Positions 47,629 through 57,014 of a stretch of 64,000 nucleotides of DNA are shown here, in pieces (the first letter of the stretch is position 1; each line of letters begins with the position of its first letter). Made by a program: the position numbers and the translations under genes. The notes under the pieces were generated by a model. It worked only from the letters and a program-made list of their open reading frames with translations, was not told where the DNA came from and did no database searches. Origin of the DNA: Vibrio hepatarius (GTDB taxonomy: Bacteria; Pseudomonadota; Gammaproteobacteria; Enterobacterales; Vibrionaceae); assembly GCF_018860525.1 (NCBI RefSeq), contig NZ_JAHKPM010000042.1, positions 62,001 to 126,000 on the forward strand, in the 5' to 3' direction.

Positions 47629-48246
47629 TTGAATAATAAGACTATGCATTCGGTTAATTTTAATCTGAGCGCTCAAAAGGAATTGGAACAATCAGGGAAT
47701 AAGTTCGACACAAGGGAAATGACGCATAATTTGCCACTCGATTTTATTCGCAAACCACATAGTCAAGATTTTATGGAGCAATACTCAAACCTGCTAGCAG
47801 AGCCTATGGTGTTAAGACTAGAGTGTTTATGTGCCGATCTAGATGTGAGTTTATCGACGTTAATACTCTCTATTTTTACTACTCTTATTAGCCGTAACAG
47901 CCATGATATGGAGATTTTGATTGCAGCATTAGTGCAGGAGAGAGACTTTTCAAACGAAGTAGAGCATAAAGGACAGGTTATTGGGGGGCGATTACACCAA
48001 TGGGTAAAAGCATTTCCTGGCTTAAATATGTCTGCTCGAGGTCGTGGTATGGTTTGGGGACTTGAAATCCCAGAAAAGAATGTCGCAAAATTTGTGTCTA
48101 AGCAGTTGTTTGAAGAAAAATTGTTGTTAGAGTGCTGTGGTGCCAATGATAGTGTCTTAAAATTCTTGCCTCCTCTGACAATAGAAAGAGAGACACTGGT
48201 TCGCGGTTTGGATAGAGTTGAACAGGTATTCAAACAAATGTATTAA
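47629..48246 (+). pseudogene. chimeric remnant: NRPS condensation-domain fragment joined to aminotransferase C-terminus
   Basis: Translation from the TTG at 47629 (AGGAG at ideal spacing) gives about 205 residues. Residues up to about 105 (LPLDFIRKPHSQDF ... LRLECLCADLDVSLSTLILSIFTTLISRNSHDMEILIAALVQERD) resemble the middle of an NRPS condensation domain, where LP.D.PRP and TL...L.AF..LL.R ... D are typical. From about residue 120 (LHQWVKAFPGLNMSARGRGMVWGLEIPEK ... LLLECCGANDSVLKFLPPLTIERETLVRGL) it matches the end of class-III diaminobutyrate-type aminotransferases. An internal deletion joining two genes in frame is the likely origin. The product is unlikely to be active. Confidence 0.65.
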
Positions 48247-48279
48247 GTGTTAAAATCAACAGCTGTATAACGAATTAAT

Positions 48280-48308
48280 AGAGCTTAGCTTTTAAGTTAA
48301 GCTCTTTT
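48280..48308 (+). terminator. intrinsic terminator after the chimeric ORF
   Basis: Stem AGAGCTTA / TAAGCTCT with a loop of about 10 bases, ending in T4. Confidence 0.7.
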
Positions 48309-48334
48309 GAATGAATAGTTGAAAAGTAAATAAT

Positions 48335-49036
48335 TTGAATAACCAAGATTTCCTAATTCCATCCAAAATCTGCTTATTAGAGCTGCCGAGCACGATTGAA
48401 TTCAAATATAGTGGTTTTGATGTGAGTTCATATAGTCAAAGTTTGTTTCAACATTATGGAGTTGATATGCCGCAAAGCTTGCAAAGTGCGGTTGATAAGC
48501 GATGTGCTGAGTATCTTGCTGGGCGTATTGTTGCCCAGCAAGCGATAGCTCGGATAAATGGAACCAAGCCTCAAATTGGCACACATAAAGATCGCTCTCC
48601 TATATGGCCGAAAGGCTTGATTGGTTCAATAACACATTCAGATAGATTTGTGGCAGCGGCATTGGCTCAGCAGAAATATCATCAATTTCTTGGTATTGAT
48701 TTTGAACATTGGGTCAAGGCTCAGTTAGCTGATGAACTTTCGGGGCAGATCCTTGATAAATATGAAAAACAGCTGCTTTCACAGAGCTCGATTTCATTTG
48801 AACAAGGCGTAACCTTGATCTTTTCTGCAAAAGAGAGTTTTTATAAAGCACTCTATCCGCATGTTAAAACATTCTTTGGTTTTGATGAAGCCAGGGTTAG
48901 CAGTATGGATGTTGCATCTGGACGCTTTACTATTGAGCTTTTGACGAGCTTTGGTGATGAATTTGATCAAGGTTGGGAAATTAAAGGTTATTTTAAGATG
49001 TTGCCTGATGGCATAGTAACGTATATATTCCACTAG
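48335..49036 (+). CDS. 4'-phosphopantetheinyl transferase, EntD/Sfp type
   Basis: A 233-residue transferase that loads the phosphopantetheine arm of coenzyme A onto carrier domains of NRPS or fatty/polyketide synthases. DRSPIWPKGLIGSITHSDRFVAAAL, FLGIDFEHW (metal Asp/Glu) and LIFSAKESFYKALYP (KE...K motif) are the EntD signatures. A TTG start at 48335 without a strong ribosome-binding site. It lies beside the NRPS remnant but is intact, so it may serve other carrier proteins. Confidence 0.88.
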   Translation: MNNQDFLIPSKICLLELPSTIEFKYSGFDVSSYSQSLFQHYGVDMPQSLQSAVDKRCAEYLAGRIVAQQAIARINGTKPQIGTHKDRSPIWPKGLIGSITHSDRFVAAALAQQKYHQFLGIDFEHWVKAQLADELSGQILDKYEKQLLSQSSISFEQGVTLIFSAKESFYKALYPHVKTFFGFDEARVSSMDVASGRFTIELLTSFGDEFDQGWEIKGYFKMLPDGIVTYIFH

Positions 49037-49156
49037 TTGTGTATTTCTTGCGGTTAATTTAACAAATTCATAGTATTGCAAATGTGTACTGGTAACTGTT
49101 TTTTTATACAGTTTCTTGGTGTATCCTTTTTGCCTATTTTAGAAAGGGTAAATCGT

Positions 49157-49570
49157 ATGGAATTGAACTATAAAGAAATTACGCCAAGTCCCGGAGAGTT
49201 CTGCGAACTACGTGTAAAAGCTGGATTATCAGCAAAGTCTCTTAAGGCTGCCACTATTGCTTTACCAAATAGCTTGTATGCCGTTTCAATCCGAGATGGT
49301 CAGTTACTTGTTGCAATGGGACGAGTCGTGGGCGATGGGGCTTGTAATTTTGAAGTCGTCGATGTGGCAGTTGACCCAGCTTATCAAGGCAATGGGCTTG
49401 GAAGAAAAGTAATGGGATGTATTGATGGTTATTTGGCTTCAGTAGCACTTGAAGGTTCATATGTGTCAATGATTGCTGATGAGCCTGAGTTTTATGAAAA
49501 ATTGGGCTACAGGTTGGTCTCACCGTCTTGCCAAGGCATGACAAAAAAGTTTAAGCCAGTAGAGCAATAA
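49157..49570 (+). CDS. GNAT family N-acetyltransferase
   Basis: The ATG at 49157 (MELNYKEITP) has AAAGGG upstream and gives 137 residues; an earlier in-frame ATG at 49076 adds unrelated residues. FEVVDVAVDPAYQGNGLGRKVM holds the acetyl-CoA site QGNGLG, followed by ADEPEFYEKLGYR. Substrate unknown. The frameshifted RidA gene starts 2 bases after its stop. Confidence 0.85.
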   Translation: MELNYKEITPSPGEFCELRVKAGLSAKSLKAATIALPNSLYAVSIRDGQLLVAMGRVVGDGACNFEVVDVAVDPAYQGNGLGRKVMGCIDGYLASVALEGSYVSMIADEPEFYEKLGYRLVSPSCQGMTKKFKPVEQ

Positions 49571-49572
49571 AT

Positions 49573-49964
49573 ATGATTAAAAAGTGCAGTTATGATTTCT
49601 TACCTGCTATCGCAGGCCTTATGTGCATGCGACAAAGCACAATCAGACTCTGTATATTTCCGGACTGACAGCATTTGGTACAGATGCTCAGTGTGGAGGG
49701 GTAACTGAGCAAGCGATGGAAATTTTGTCTCAGATATCGCAAGTGCTTGATCATGAAGATTGTTCGAGGTCTGATCTAATAAAATTGACCATATTTGTTA
49801 CGGACATAACCTTGTTATCGTTAATTCGAGAGCAGTTGTTTGAGTTTTACCAAGGGCAGCTACCCGCTTGCTCATTAGTCGAAGTGTCCGCATTAATTCA
49901 CCCTGATTTAAAAATAGAAATCGAGGCAATTGCCGCGCTTAGTCACAAGCATGGAAACATATAG
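49573..49964 (+). pseudogene. RidA/YjgF family protein with a one-base frameshift
   Basis: The ATG at 49573 reads MIKKCSYDFLPAIAG, a normal RidA N-terminus, then loses frame at CC (49617-49618). In the +1-base-corrected frame the family continues: PYVHATKHNQTLYISGLTAFGTDAQCGGVTEQAMEILSQISQVL ... IEIEAIAAL. One C appears missing. A GTG at 49623 could give a shorter 113-residue protein lacking the first strand. The active-site Arg of enamine/imine deaminases is replaced by Cys (PACSLVEV). It is probably coupled to the acetyltransferase upstream. Confidence 0.75.
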
Positions 49965-50017
49965 AAACTCTATTTTTAGTAACACGTTTAAAACTCAATA
50001 TTACAGGATGTAAATTG

Positions 50018-50938
50018 ATGGCAAAAAGGATAATTTTCATACATGGCCGTGCGCAAAAACCATCTAAAGAGGACTTACAGCAACTTTGGTATGAAGCGAT
50101 TAATCATGGCTTATTCAGGGATTTTGGCCTCAAGGCAATGGAGCAGTTTCAATCGGTCAATAAAGACTTTGTTTATTACGGTGACCTATCCAATGATTTT
50201 TTACAACAGCCGATTGAACATGCCGCGATACGCAATGAATCACTAGAAAATCTAAAAAAGTACTCTAAGCATCAGTTTACTAAGGCTTCTTATCAGGATT
50301 TAACTCAAGCCGGTTTTTTCAAAGAAGCATTAGCTGATTTGTTTTCCGCACCACTTGGTAAGTTAGGCATCGCCACGTCTTTAATTAAACTTGTCGCTCC
50401 AGATATGGCTCACTATTGGAATTGTGATTCCTACTATGGCAGTGATGTCAGAAGTCGCTTAATGCCAGTGCTAAAACAAGCTTTAGACAGTGGGGATGAG
50501 ATTATGCTTGTCGGGCACAGTTTAGGCTCTATGATTTGCTTTGACAATTTATGGAAGCTTTCACATTACGGCGAATATCGGCGTGTCTATGGCTCGCGTA
50601 AAAAAGTGAGTCTTTTTGTTACTTTGGGATCACCTCTGGCGGATGAGAATATCAAAAAACACCTGAAAGGAAGCCAGAACCAAGGGTATAAAAAATACCC
50701 AACCAACATCGTAAGGTGGTGTAACTTTGCTGCAGAAGACGACTTTATTTCACATGATAGCCGAGTAAGTAATGATTATGCAGAGATGTCTACATTTGGT
50801 TTGCTCAGCGCACCAATCGATGATTTTCATATCTACAACTTGGCTGTTAGAGAAGGACGTTCTAACCCTCATGCGTCTATAGGTTATTTGATCCATCCAG
50901 ATTTTGTATCCCTAGTTCATGACTGGCTCAATCAATAA
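50018..50938 (+). CDS. alpha/beta hydrolase family protein
   Basis: A 306-residue protein starting IIFIHGRAQKPSKEDLQQLWYEA, with nucleophile elbow VGHSLGSMICFD (Ser). FVTLGSPLADENIKKHL and DDFISHD and IHPDFVSLVHDW supply probable Asp and His. Resembles lipase- or esterase-like proteins without signal peptide. Substrate not determined. The ATG at 50018 is used; the TTG three bases earlier is possible. Confidence 0.75.
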   Translation: MAKRIIFIHGRAQKPSKEDLQQLWYEAINHGLFRDFGLKAMEQFQSVNKDFVYYGDLSNDFLQQPIEHAAIRNESLENLKKYSKHQFTKASYQDLTQAGFFKEALADLFSAPLGKLGIATSLIKLVAPDMAHYWNCDSYYGSDVRSRLMPVLKQALDSGDEIMLVGHSLGSMICFDNLWKLSHYGEYRRVYGSRKKVSLFVTLGSPLADENIKKHLKGSQNQGYKKYPTNIVRWCNFAAEDDFISHDSRVSNDYAEMSTFGLLSAPIDDFHIYNLAVREGRSNPHASIGYLIHPDFVSLVHDWLNQ

Positions 50939-51122
50939 TATAAAAGATTCTTTGCGCTTCGGTCGGTGATGAACCGCTGTGAAAAGTAAATAAGTTGCGA
51001 TGTAGGTAAAAGTTTCTAATTCATAAGTTGTTCTATCACTTATATTTATAAACTATGTATTTGTCATTGGACGGCTATCACGTAAGTTATGTTGCAAGTT
51101 TGTTAACTCAAAAGGAAGCATA

Positions 51123-52340
51123 GTGAACTCACCGTTTAAAAAATATGTTTGTCTGTTATTTCTATTTCCCTGTTGTGCTTTTGCTAACGTCAATACCTCA
51201 CCCTTGGTTTTGCAATCAGTTGATGAGCCCACGAACCAATCTACCGAAATTTGTTCGCATCACAATGTGGCCCTTGATCTTGTTACCGATGATTATGGCT
51301 CAGAAACAAGCTGGAGAATTAAAAATAGCCAAGGCCAGAGCCTGTTTACTGGCTCAGGTTACGGCAATAACCAGCGCTACCAACAGATCATGTGCTTAGA
51401 ACCTGGGGACTACTCATTTGAGGTTCTTGACTCAGAGAATGATGGTATGTGTTGCCAATTCGGAGAAGGCTCTTACAGTCTAAGTTCTGACAGGCAGATA
51501 TTAGCTTCTGGCGGTGCATTTTCTGGCTCTGTTGAACATGGCTTTGCTTTAGGGGAAAGAAACGATAACCGCAAAGGCTATTATCAATCTGCGCAGGGTA
51601 AATCTGGTTACGAGCTTAAAACTGCATTACATAACATCATTAAACATCACCAGCCTCAAGGTTATTCTGCGGTATGGCGTTTGGTGAAATCAACAGATAT
51701 AGACCGTTATTACGAGAATGATGGCAGTATCCTCGATATCTATTCTGAAAATGTATCAGGGCCAGATTCGATTAATTATGTGGCTAGGGTTGATCAATGC
51801 GGTCAATACCGCCGTGAGGGTGATTGTTATAACCGCGAGCACTCTTTTCCTAAAAGCTGGTTTGGCGGTAAAGTTGCTCCGATGAACTCAGACGGTCATC
51901 ACCTGTTTGCATCTGATGGCTATGTGAACTCCAAACGGGGAAATTGGCCATTTGGTGAAGTCGATACATCTAACTATCAATCCTCTAATGGCTCTAAACT
52001 TGGCTATGCTGCGAATGACTTGAATTATTCTGGGATTGTGTTTGAACCGATTGATGAATTCAAAGGTGATTTAGCTCGAGTATACTTCTATATGGCGACG
52101 CGCTATGAACACGAAATTGCCCATTGGGAAGGCAATACCAGTAGCTCAGATGCGGTGCTAAATGGTACTCAGGGTTCGGTTTTTGAACCTTGGGCTCTTG
52201 AGATGTTTAAGCGTTGGCATGCCAGTGATCCTGTTAATCAAAAAGAGCGAGATCGTAATGATGCGGTTTATCAATTTCAGAACAACCGCAACCCTTTTGT
52301 TGATCACCCAGAGTTTGTTCAGAGAATCTGGGGAAACTAG
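51123..52340 (+). CDS. exported endonuclease I family nuclease with N-terminal accessory domain
   Basis: A 405-residue protein with a signal peptide (residues 1-21, ending CAFA). Residues about 40-150 form a beta-rich domain with ALDLVTDDYGSETSWRI and DSENDGMCCQFGEGSYSL, and residues about 155-405 are endonuclease I of the beta-beta-alpha metal type: VDQCGQYRREGDCYNREHSFPKSWFGG and SDGHHLFASDGYVNSKRGN. Enzymes of this kind degrade DNA outside the cell. Standard endonuclease I is about 230 residues, so this is an extended form. GTG start with AAGGAAGC upstream. Confidence 0.88.
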   Translation: MNSPFKKYVCLLFLFPCCAFANVNTSPLVLQSVDEPTNQSTEICSHHNVALDLVTDDYGSETSWRIKNSQGQSLFTGSGYGNNQRYQQIMCLEPGDYSFEVLDSENDGMCCQFGEGSYSLSSDRQILASGGAFSGSVEHGFALGERNDNRKGYYQSAQGKSGYELKTALHNIIKHHQPQGYSAVWRLVKSTDIDRYYENDGSILDIYSENVSGPDSINYVARVDQCGQYRREGDCYNREHSFPKSWFGGKVAPMNSDGHHLFASDGYVNSKRGNWPFGEVDTSNYQSSNGSKLGYAANDLNYSGIVFEPIDEFKGDLARVYFYMATRYEHEIAHWEGNTSSSDAVLNGTQGSVFEPWALEMFKRWHASDPVNQKERDRNDAVYQFQNNRNPFVDHPEFVQRIWGN

Positions 52341-52377
52341 AATGCAGATTTTCTAAAAGTGCATGAGTATGCTGCGT

Positions 52378-52899
52378 TTAATTAATTTTTAGATGGAATT
52401 CCCTGATTAAATCATCTTGGGATTCCATCTGTTCAAATCCAAGCTTAGACAAAACGTTAATACTGGGTTTGTTCCATGTGTGAACTCCAGCCCAAATTTT
52501 TCCTTGGTAATCTCTATTGCGAATATACGCCAGTACCTCATTGCACATAGTTGTCGCATAGCCGCGACCTCTTTGAGTGGGCATAACCCAATACGCCAAT
52601 GCAAAATCTTTATCACGGGGAGTTAGAGTAATTTGACCGATAAATGACAAATTTTCTTGGTGTCGACAGGTCCATACAAAACACTCACTGGTTTGCCAGT
52701 CCCTCAACCGTTTTGAGCACCATTGCTCCGCTTTGCCTAGCGTATTAATTTTTGAAAGTACTAAATCGGGATGGAAGGCTTTAGCATTGAAAGCATCAAA
52801 TAAATGCTCAGCATCATCGACTGAAATAGGCATAAAAATCAGGCCAGAAGGGGTGATTATATTGCTTTGGTTTGCAGGATCTGAAAATTCAAAAATCAT
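52378..52899 (-). CDS. GNAT family N-acetyltransferase (RimJ/RimL-like)
   Basis: A 173-residue acetyltransferase: FIGQITLTPRDKDFALAYWVMPTQRGRGYATTMCNEVLAYI has the acetyl-CoA loop QRGRGYA, followed by VHTWNKPSINVLSKLGFEQ. Probably acetylates N-termini or amines of small molecules. Convergent with the endonuclease gene. Confidence 0.85.
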   Translation of the reverse strand: MIFEFSDPANQSNIITPSGLIFMPISVDDAEHLFDAFNAKAFHPDLVLSKINTLGKAEQWCSKRLRDWQTSECFVWTCRHQENLSFIGQITLTPRDKDFALAYWVMPTQRGRGYATTMCNEVLAYIRNRDYQGKIWAGVHTWNKPSINVLSKLGFEQMESQDDLIREFHLKIN

Positions 52900-53114
52900 A
52901 TGAAAACATTACTATCGTTAGTGTTCTAATTATTATTTTTTGGTGTGTCAAACAAGATGTTTAAAGTGTTAATCTGTAATTAGCTTATATCCTCACTATT
53001 ATTTACCCAAATATCAAGTGTTTTTAAATAAATCACAAGAAAATGTAATTGTATAGATATAATTCCCCCAATATTTATATGAACTGAGAATGGGCCCATG
53101 TTTCACTTTTGTAA

Positions 53115-53140
53115 AAATTAGTTTGAACACTAACTAATTT
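53115..53140 (+). promoter_or_regulatory. second dyad upstream of betI
   Basis: AAATTAGTT / AACTAATTT, 9-bp perfect arms separated by TGAACACT, 16 bp before the BetI-like palindrome. Its central TTTGAAC resembles half of that palindrome, so it may be a second regulator site. Confidence 0.45.
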
Positions 53141-53155
53141 TCTGGCATGTTATTT

Positions 53156-53175
53156 TTAATTGAACGTTCAATTAA
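53156..53175 (+). promoter_or_regulatory. BetI operator (bet box)
   Basis: TTAATTGAACGTTCAATTAA is a perfect 20-bp palindrome ending just before the betI ribosome-binding site. It contains the TTGAACGTTCAA core known for BetI binding sites. BetI bound here without choline should repress the whole operon. Confidence 0.85.
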
Positions 53176-53191
53176 AAAAGGAAGATGGTTA

Positions 53192-53788
53192 ATGCCGAAG
53201 GTAGGGATGCCTGATATTAGAAAACCTCAGTTGGTGAATGCGACCATGTCTGTGATAGATAGAGTTGGCTTACACGCTGCAAGTGTTGCTTTAATTAGTA
53301 AGGAAGCGGGCGTATCGACGGGCATTATTAATCACTACTTCGGGGGCAAACAAGGCTTACTGCAGGAGACGATGAGAGAAGTGCTACGCCAGCTTTCTTA
53401 CACGGTGAAATCACGTCTTAGTCAATTACCCAAAAACGCACATCACCAAAGAATTAATGCCATTATCGATGGCAATTTCGTTGGTTATCAGGCTGAGAAC
53501 AAAGTGGCAAAAACTTGGCTGGCTTTTTGGTGTTACTCCATCCATAACCCTCAGCTTAAGCGGCTTCAGCGAGTCAACGAAAAGCGTTTGCTATCTCATC
53601 TTAAAGCGGAGTTGAAAGCCTTGTTTGAAAATGAACAGGCAGAAATTGTTGCTCATGGTATTGCGGCTCTTATTGACGGTATTTGGTTGAGAGGAACACT
53701 AAATCCGTGCGGTATTGATGCCAGCAGAGCTCGGCTGATTATTAATGATTATTTAGATAACCAACTGAATCTTTACTCAAGAAAATAA
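53192..53788 (+). CDS. betI: TetR family repressor of choline/betaine genes
   Basis: A 198-residue TetR protein read from the ATG at 53192 (AAGGAAG upstream). The HTH is [31 protein letters not shown]; the C-terminal domain senses choline. [19 protein letters not shown] matches E. coli BetI. The palindrome at 53156 directly upstream is its operator. First gene of betI-betB-betA-choX-choW-choV. Confidence 0.95.
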   Translation: MPKVGMPDIRKPQLVNATMSVIDRVGLHAASVALISKEAGVSTGIINHYFGGKQGLLQETMREVLRQLSYTVKSRLSQLPKNAHHQRINAIIDGNFVGYQAENKVAKTWLAFWCYSIHNPQLKRLQRVNEKRLLSHLKAELKALFENEQAEIVAHGIAALIDGIWLRGTLNPCGIDASRARLIINDYLDNQLNLYSRK

Positions 53789-53806
53789 CGAAAAGTGTAA
53801 ATAGAC

Positions 53807-55261
53807 ATGAAATCTCAATATATCGATGGACAGGCATGTGATGCGACATCAGGTGAAACCTTTATCACCAATAACCCTGCAAATGGAGAGCCATTAGCCG
53901 AAATAGGTCAAACAAGTATCGACGACTTACACTCGGCAATTAAGTCGGCAAAAAAAGGCTTTCAAGTATGGTCGGCGATGGCGCCAGTTGAACGCAGCAG
54001 AATTTTGCTAAAGGCGGTTGATATTCTGCGTCAGCGTAATGATGAGTTAGCTGCATTGGAAGTTGCCGATACGGGAAAGCCTCTACAAGAAGCGATTGAG
54101 GTTGATATTGTGACAGGTACGGATGTGATTGAGTATTACGCCGGACTTGCCGTTGGTATGCAGGGTGAGCAACAGCCTTTGAGTGAAAGCCAATTTTTCT
54201 ATACCCGACGTGAGCCATTAGGGGTATGCGCAGGTATTGGTGCTTGGAATTATCCGATTCAAATTGCGATGTGGAAATCAGCACCTGCTTTGGCGGCGGG
54301 TAATGCGATGATCTTTAAGCCATCTGAGGAAACGCCACTTTCAGTGCTAAAGCTGGCAGAAATTTATACTCAAGCAGGGCTACCCGATGGTGTATTTAAT
54401 GTGGTGCAAGGTGATTATCGAGTTGGACAAATGCTTACAGCTCATCCAGACATTGCCAAAGTATCATTTACTGGTGAATCAAGTACGGGTAAGGCCGTTA
54501 TGGCTGATAGTGCCGCGACACTTAAGCAAGTGACCATGGAACTTGGCGGTAAATCACCCATGGTTATTTTTGACGATGCAAAATTGGATGATGCGGTATC
54601 CGCTGCCATGGTGGCTAACTTTTATACTCAAGGTGAAGTGTGTACCCATGGAACAAGACTTTATGTCCATGAATCGCTGTATGACGCTTTCTTGAGTCAG
54701 TTAAAGCAAAGAGCGGAGAAGCTTATTGTTGGCGATCCTATGGATATGGATACTCAAGTTGGTTCGTTAATCTCTCGGCAGCATCTAGATAAAGTTTTAG
54801 AGGCAATCGAGATTGCCAAGCAAAGTGGTGCCAAGCTTCTGACTGGTGGATATCAAGTTACAGACAATGGCTTAGCGAAAGGTAATTTTGTCGCCCCTAC
54901 GGTCTTTTTTGATTGTTTAGATGATATGCCACATGTTAAAAATGAAATCTTTGGCCCTGTGATGTCAGTACTTAAGTTTTCAGATGAGCAAGACGTTATT
55001 CAAAGAGCGAACGACACTGACTATGGCTTAGCGGCTGGTGTATTTACCCAAGACTTGGCTAAAGCACACAGAGTTATTCACCAGCTAGAAGCTGGGATCT
55101 GCTGGGTTAATACTTGGGGTGACTCACCGGCTCAAATGCCAGTCGGCGGATACAAACATTCGGGTCTTGGTCGAGAAAATGGGCCAGAAACCTTGCGCCA
55201 TTATACTCAGACTAAAAGCATATTGGTCGAACTTGGTTCATATGAAAGTCCTTATGCCTAG
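53807..55261 (+). CDS. betB: betaine aldehyde dehydrogenase
   Basis: A 484-residue NAD(P)-dependent aldehyde dehydrogenase oxidising betaine aldehyde to glycine betaine. [50 protein letters not shown] (general base Glu) and [17 protein letters not shown] (catalytic Cys) are intact. Second gene of the operon, 18 bp after betI. Confidence 0.97.
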   Translation: MKSQYIDGQACDATSGETFITNNPANGEPLAEIGQTSIDDLHSAIKSAKKGFQVWSAMAPVERSRILLKAVDILRQRNDELAALEVADTGKPLQEAIEVDIVTGTDVIEYYAGLAVGMQGEQQPLSESQFFYTRREPLGVCAGIGAWNYPIQIAMWKSAPALAAGNAMIFKPSEETPLSVLKLAEIYTQAGLPDGVFNVVQGDYRVGQMLTAHPDIAKVSFTGESSTGKAVMADSAATLKQVTMELGGKSPMVIFDDAKLDDAVSAAMVANFYTQGEVCTHGTRLYVHESLYDAFLSQLKQRAEKLIVGDPMDMDTQVGSLISRQHLDKVLEAIEIAKQSGAKLLTGGYQVTDNGLAKGNFVAPTVFFDCLDDMPHVKNEIFGPVMSVLKFSDEQDVIQRANDTDYGLAAGVFTQDLAKAHRVIHQLEAGICWVNTWGDSPAQMPVGGYKHSGLGRENGPETLRHYTQTKSILVELGSYESPYA

Positions 55262-55285
55262 GTAAATGCTATCTGAGAGGTAATT

Positions 55286-56986
55286 ATGAAACAGAGCTAC
55301 GATTATATCATCATTGGCGCTGGCTCGGCAGGGTGCGTGCTAGCAGATAGACTTTCAGAAAGTGGTCAACATCAGGTATTACTTATAGAAGCGGGCGGTA
55401 GTGATAAAAGCATTTTTATCCAAATGCCAACGGCGTTGTCGTATCCGATGAATACGGAAAAGTATGCGTGGCAGTTCGAAACGGTTGCTGAACAAAGCTT
55501 AGATGGCCGCAAACTGCATTGTCCACGAGGAAAGGTACTGGGTGGCAGCTCTTCTATTAACGGTATGGTGTATGTGAGAGGCCATGCTTGTGATTTTGAT
55601 CAATGGGAAGAACATGGTGCAAAAGGTTGGAATTACCAATCTTGCTTACCTTATTTCAGGCGCGCAGAAACATGGGTAGGAGGCGAAGATGACTACCGAG
55701 GAGGCGTAGGCCCATTAGGAACATGCAGTGGTAACAACATGACGCTCAACCCATTGTATGAAGCGTTTATTAAAGCGGGGGAAGATGCGGGTTACCCAAC
55801 CACTTCAGATTATAACGGTTATCAGCAAGAAGGCTTTGGCACTATGCATATGACGGTTGATAATGGAGTAAGGGCATCAACCTCTAACGCCTACTTAAGG
55901 CGTGCCTTGGAGCGCTCTAATTTGACGCTATTAAAAGGTGTTCAGGTACATAAGGTATTGCTAGAAAATAAAAAGGCGATAGGTGTTGAGCTTGAACGCA
56001 GGGGTAAGACCTTGCAATACTTTGCGAATAAAGAAGTCATACTTAGTTCAGGTTCAGTCGGTTCTGTTCAGCTTTTGCAACACTCAGGCATAGGTCCAGC
56101 GGCCGTGCTTGAAAAAGCAGGGGTACAGGTTGAGCATGATTTACCTGGTGTTGGTGAGAACCTTCAGGATCACCTTGAAGTCTATTTTCAGTATCGATGT
56201 AACCAACCTATTACGCTTAACAGTAAACTTGGTTTAATCAGCAAGGGTATGATTGGTGCTGAGTGGATTTTGACGCGCAAAGGCTTAGGTGCGACGAATC
56301 ATTTTGAGTCATGCGCGTTTATCCGCTCGCGTAAAGGTCTTAAATGGCCCAATATCCAATACCATTTTCTACCTGCCGCTATGCGCTACGATGGTCAAGT
56401 TGCTTTTGATGGGCATGGTTTTCAGGTGCATGTTGGCCCAAATAAGCCTCAAAGTCGGGGTCGTATAACGATTACGTCAAACAATCCCAAAGATAAACCA
56501 GAGATTGAGTTTAACTATATTTCTACCGAGCAAGACCGCCAAGATTGGCGAGATTGTATACGCCTAACACGTGAAATTTTAGGCCAACCTGCGATGGATA
56601 AATATAGAGGCCATGAAATTCAGCCCGGCGAACACATCACCAGTGATCAAGCTATCGATGAATGGGTGAAGCAAAATGTCGAAAGTGCGTATCATCCATC
56701 TTGCACTTGTAAAATGGGGGCTGACGATGATCCTATGGCGGTTTTAGACTCACAATGCCAAGTTCGCGGTATTGAAGGGTTAAGAGTGGTTGATTCCTCT
56801 ATTTTTCCAACGATTCCCAACGGCAACCTTAATGCGCCAACTATCATGGTGGCTGAGCGTGCCGCTGATTTAATTTTGGGTCAGCCTTTGATAACAAGTA
56901 AGGAGCTACCTGTATGGATAGCGCCTGATTGGGAAGAACAACAAAGAATAAATGCCCCTAAGCGAGAGGTACAACCTCATGTTTGA
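55286..56986 (+). CDS. betA: choline dehydrogenase
   Basis: A 566-residue FAD-dependent GMC oxidoreductase, membrane-associated, oxidising choline to betaine aldehyde. [19 protein letters not shown] binds [23 protein letters not shown] and the C-terminal [28 protein letters not shown] (active-site His and Asn region) are typical of BetA. 24 bp after betB. Confidence 0.97.
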   Translation: MKQSYDYIIIGAGSAGCVLADRLSESGQHQVLLIEAGGSDKSIFIQMPTALSYPMNTEKYAWQFETVAEQSLDGRKLHCPRGKVLGGSSSINGMVYVRGHACDFDQWEEHGAKGWNYQSCLPYFRRAETWVGGEDDYRGGVGPLGTCSGNNMTLNPLYEAFIKAGEDAGYPTTSDYNGYQQEGFGTMHMTVDNGVRASTSNAYLRRALERSNLTLLKGVQVHKVLLENKKAIGVELERRGKTLQYFANKEVILSSGSVGSVQLLQHSGIGPAAVLEKAGVQVEHDLPGVGENLQDHLEVYFQYRCNQPITLNSKLGLISKGMIGAEWILTRKGLGATNHFESCAFIRSRKGLKWPNIQYHFLPAAMRYDGQVAFDGHGFQVHVGPNKPQSRGRITITSNNPKDKPEIEFNYISTEQDRQDWRDCIRLTREILGQPAMDKYRGHEIQPGEHITSDQAIDEWVKQNVESAYHPSCTCKMGADDDPMAVLDSQCQVRGIEGLRVVDSSIFPTIPNGNLNAPTIMVAERAADLILGQPLITSKELPVWIAPDWEEQQRINAPKREVQPHV

Positions 56987-57014
56987 GGGGATTAATAATG
57001 ATAAGGAAACCATT

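Noticed and set aside
47763..48233. 156-codon frame antisense to the chimeric ORF
   Set aside because: The plus-strand translation matches NRPS and aminotransferase segments; the antisense frame matches nothing.
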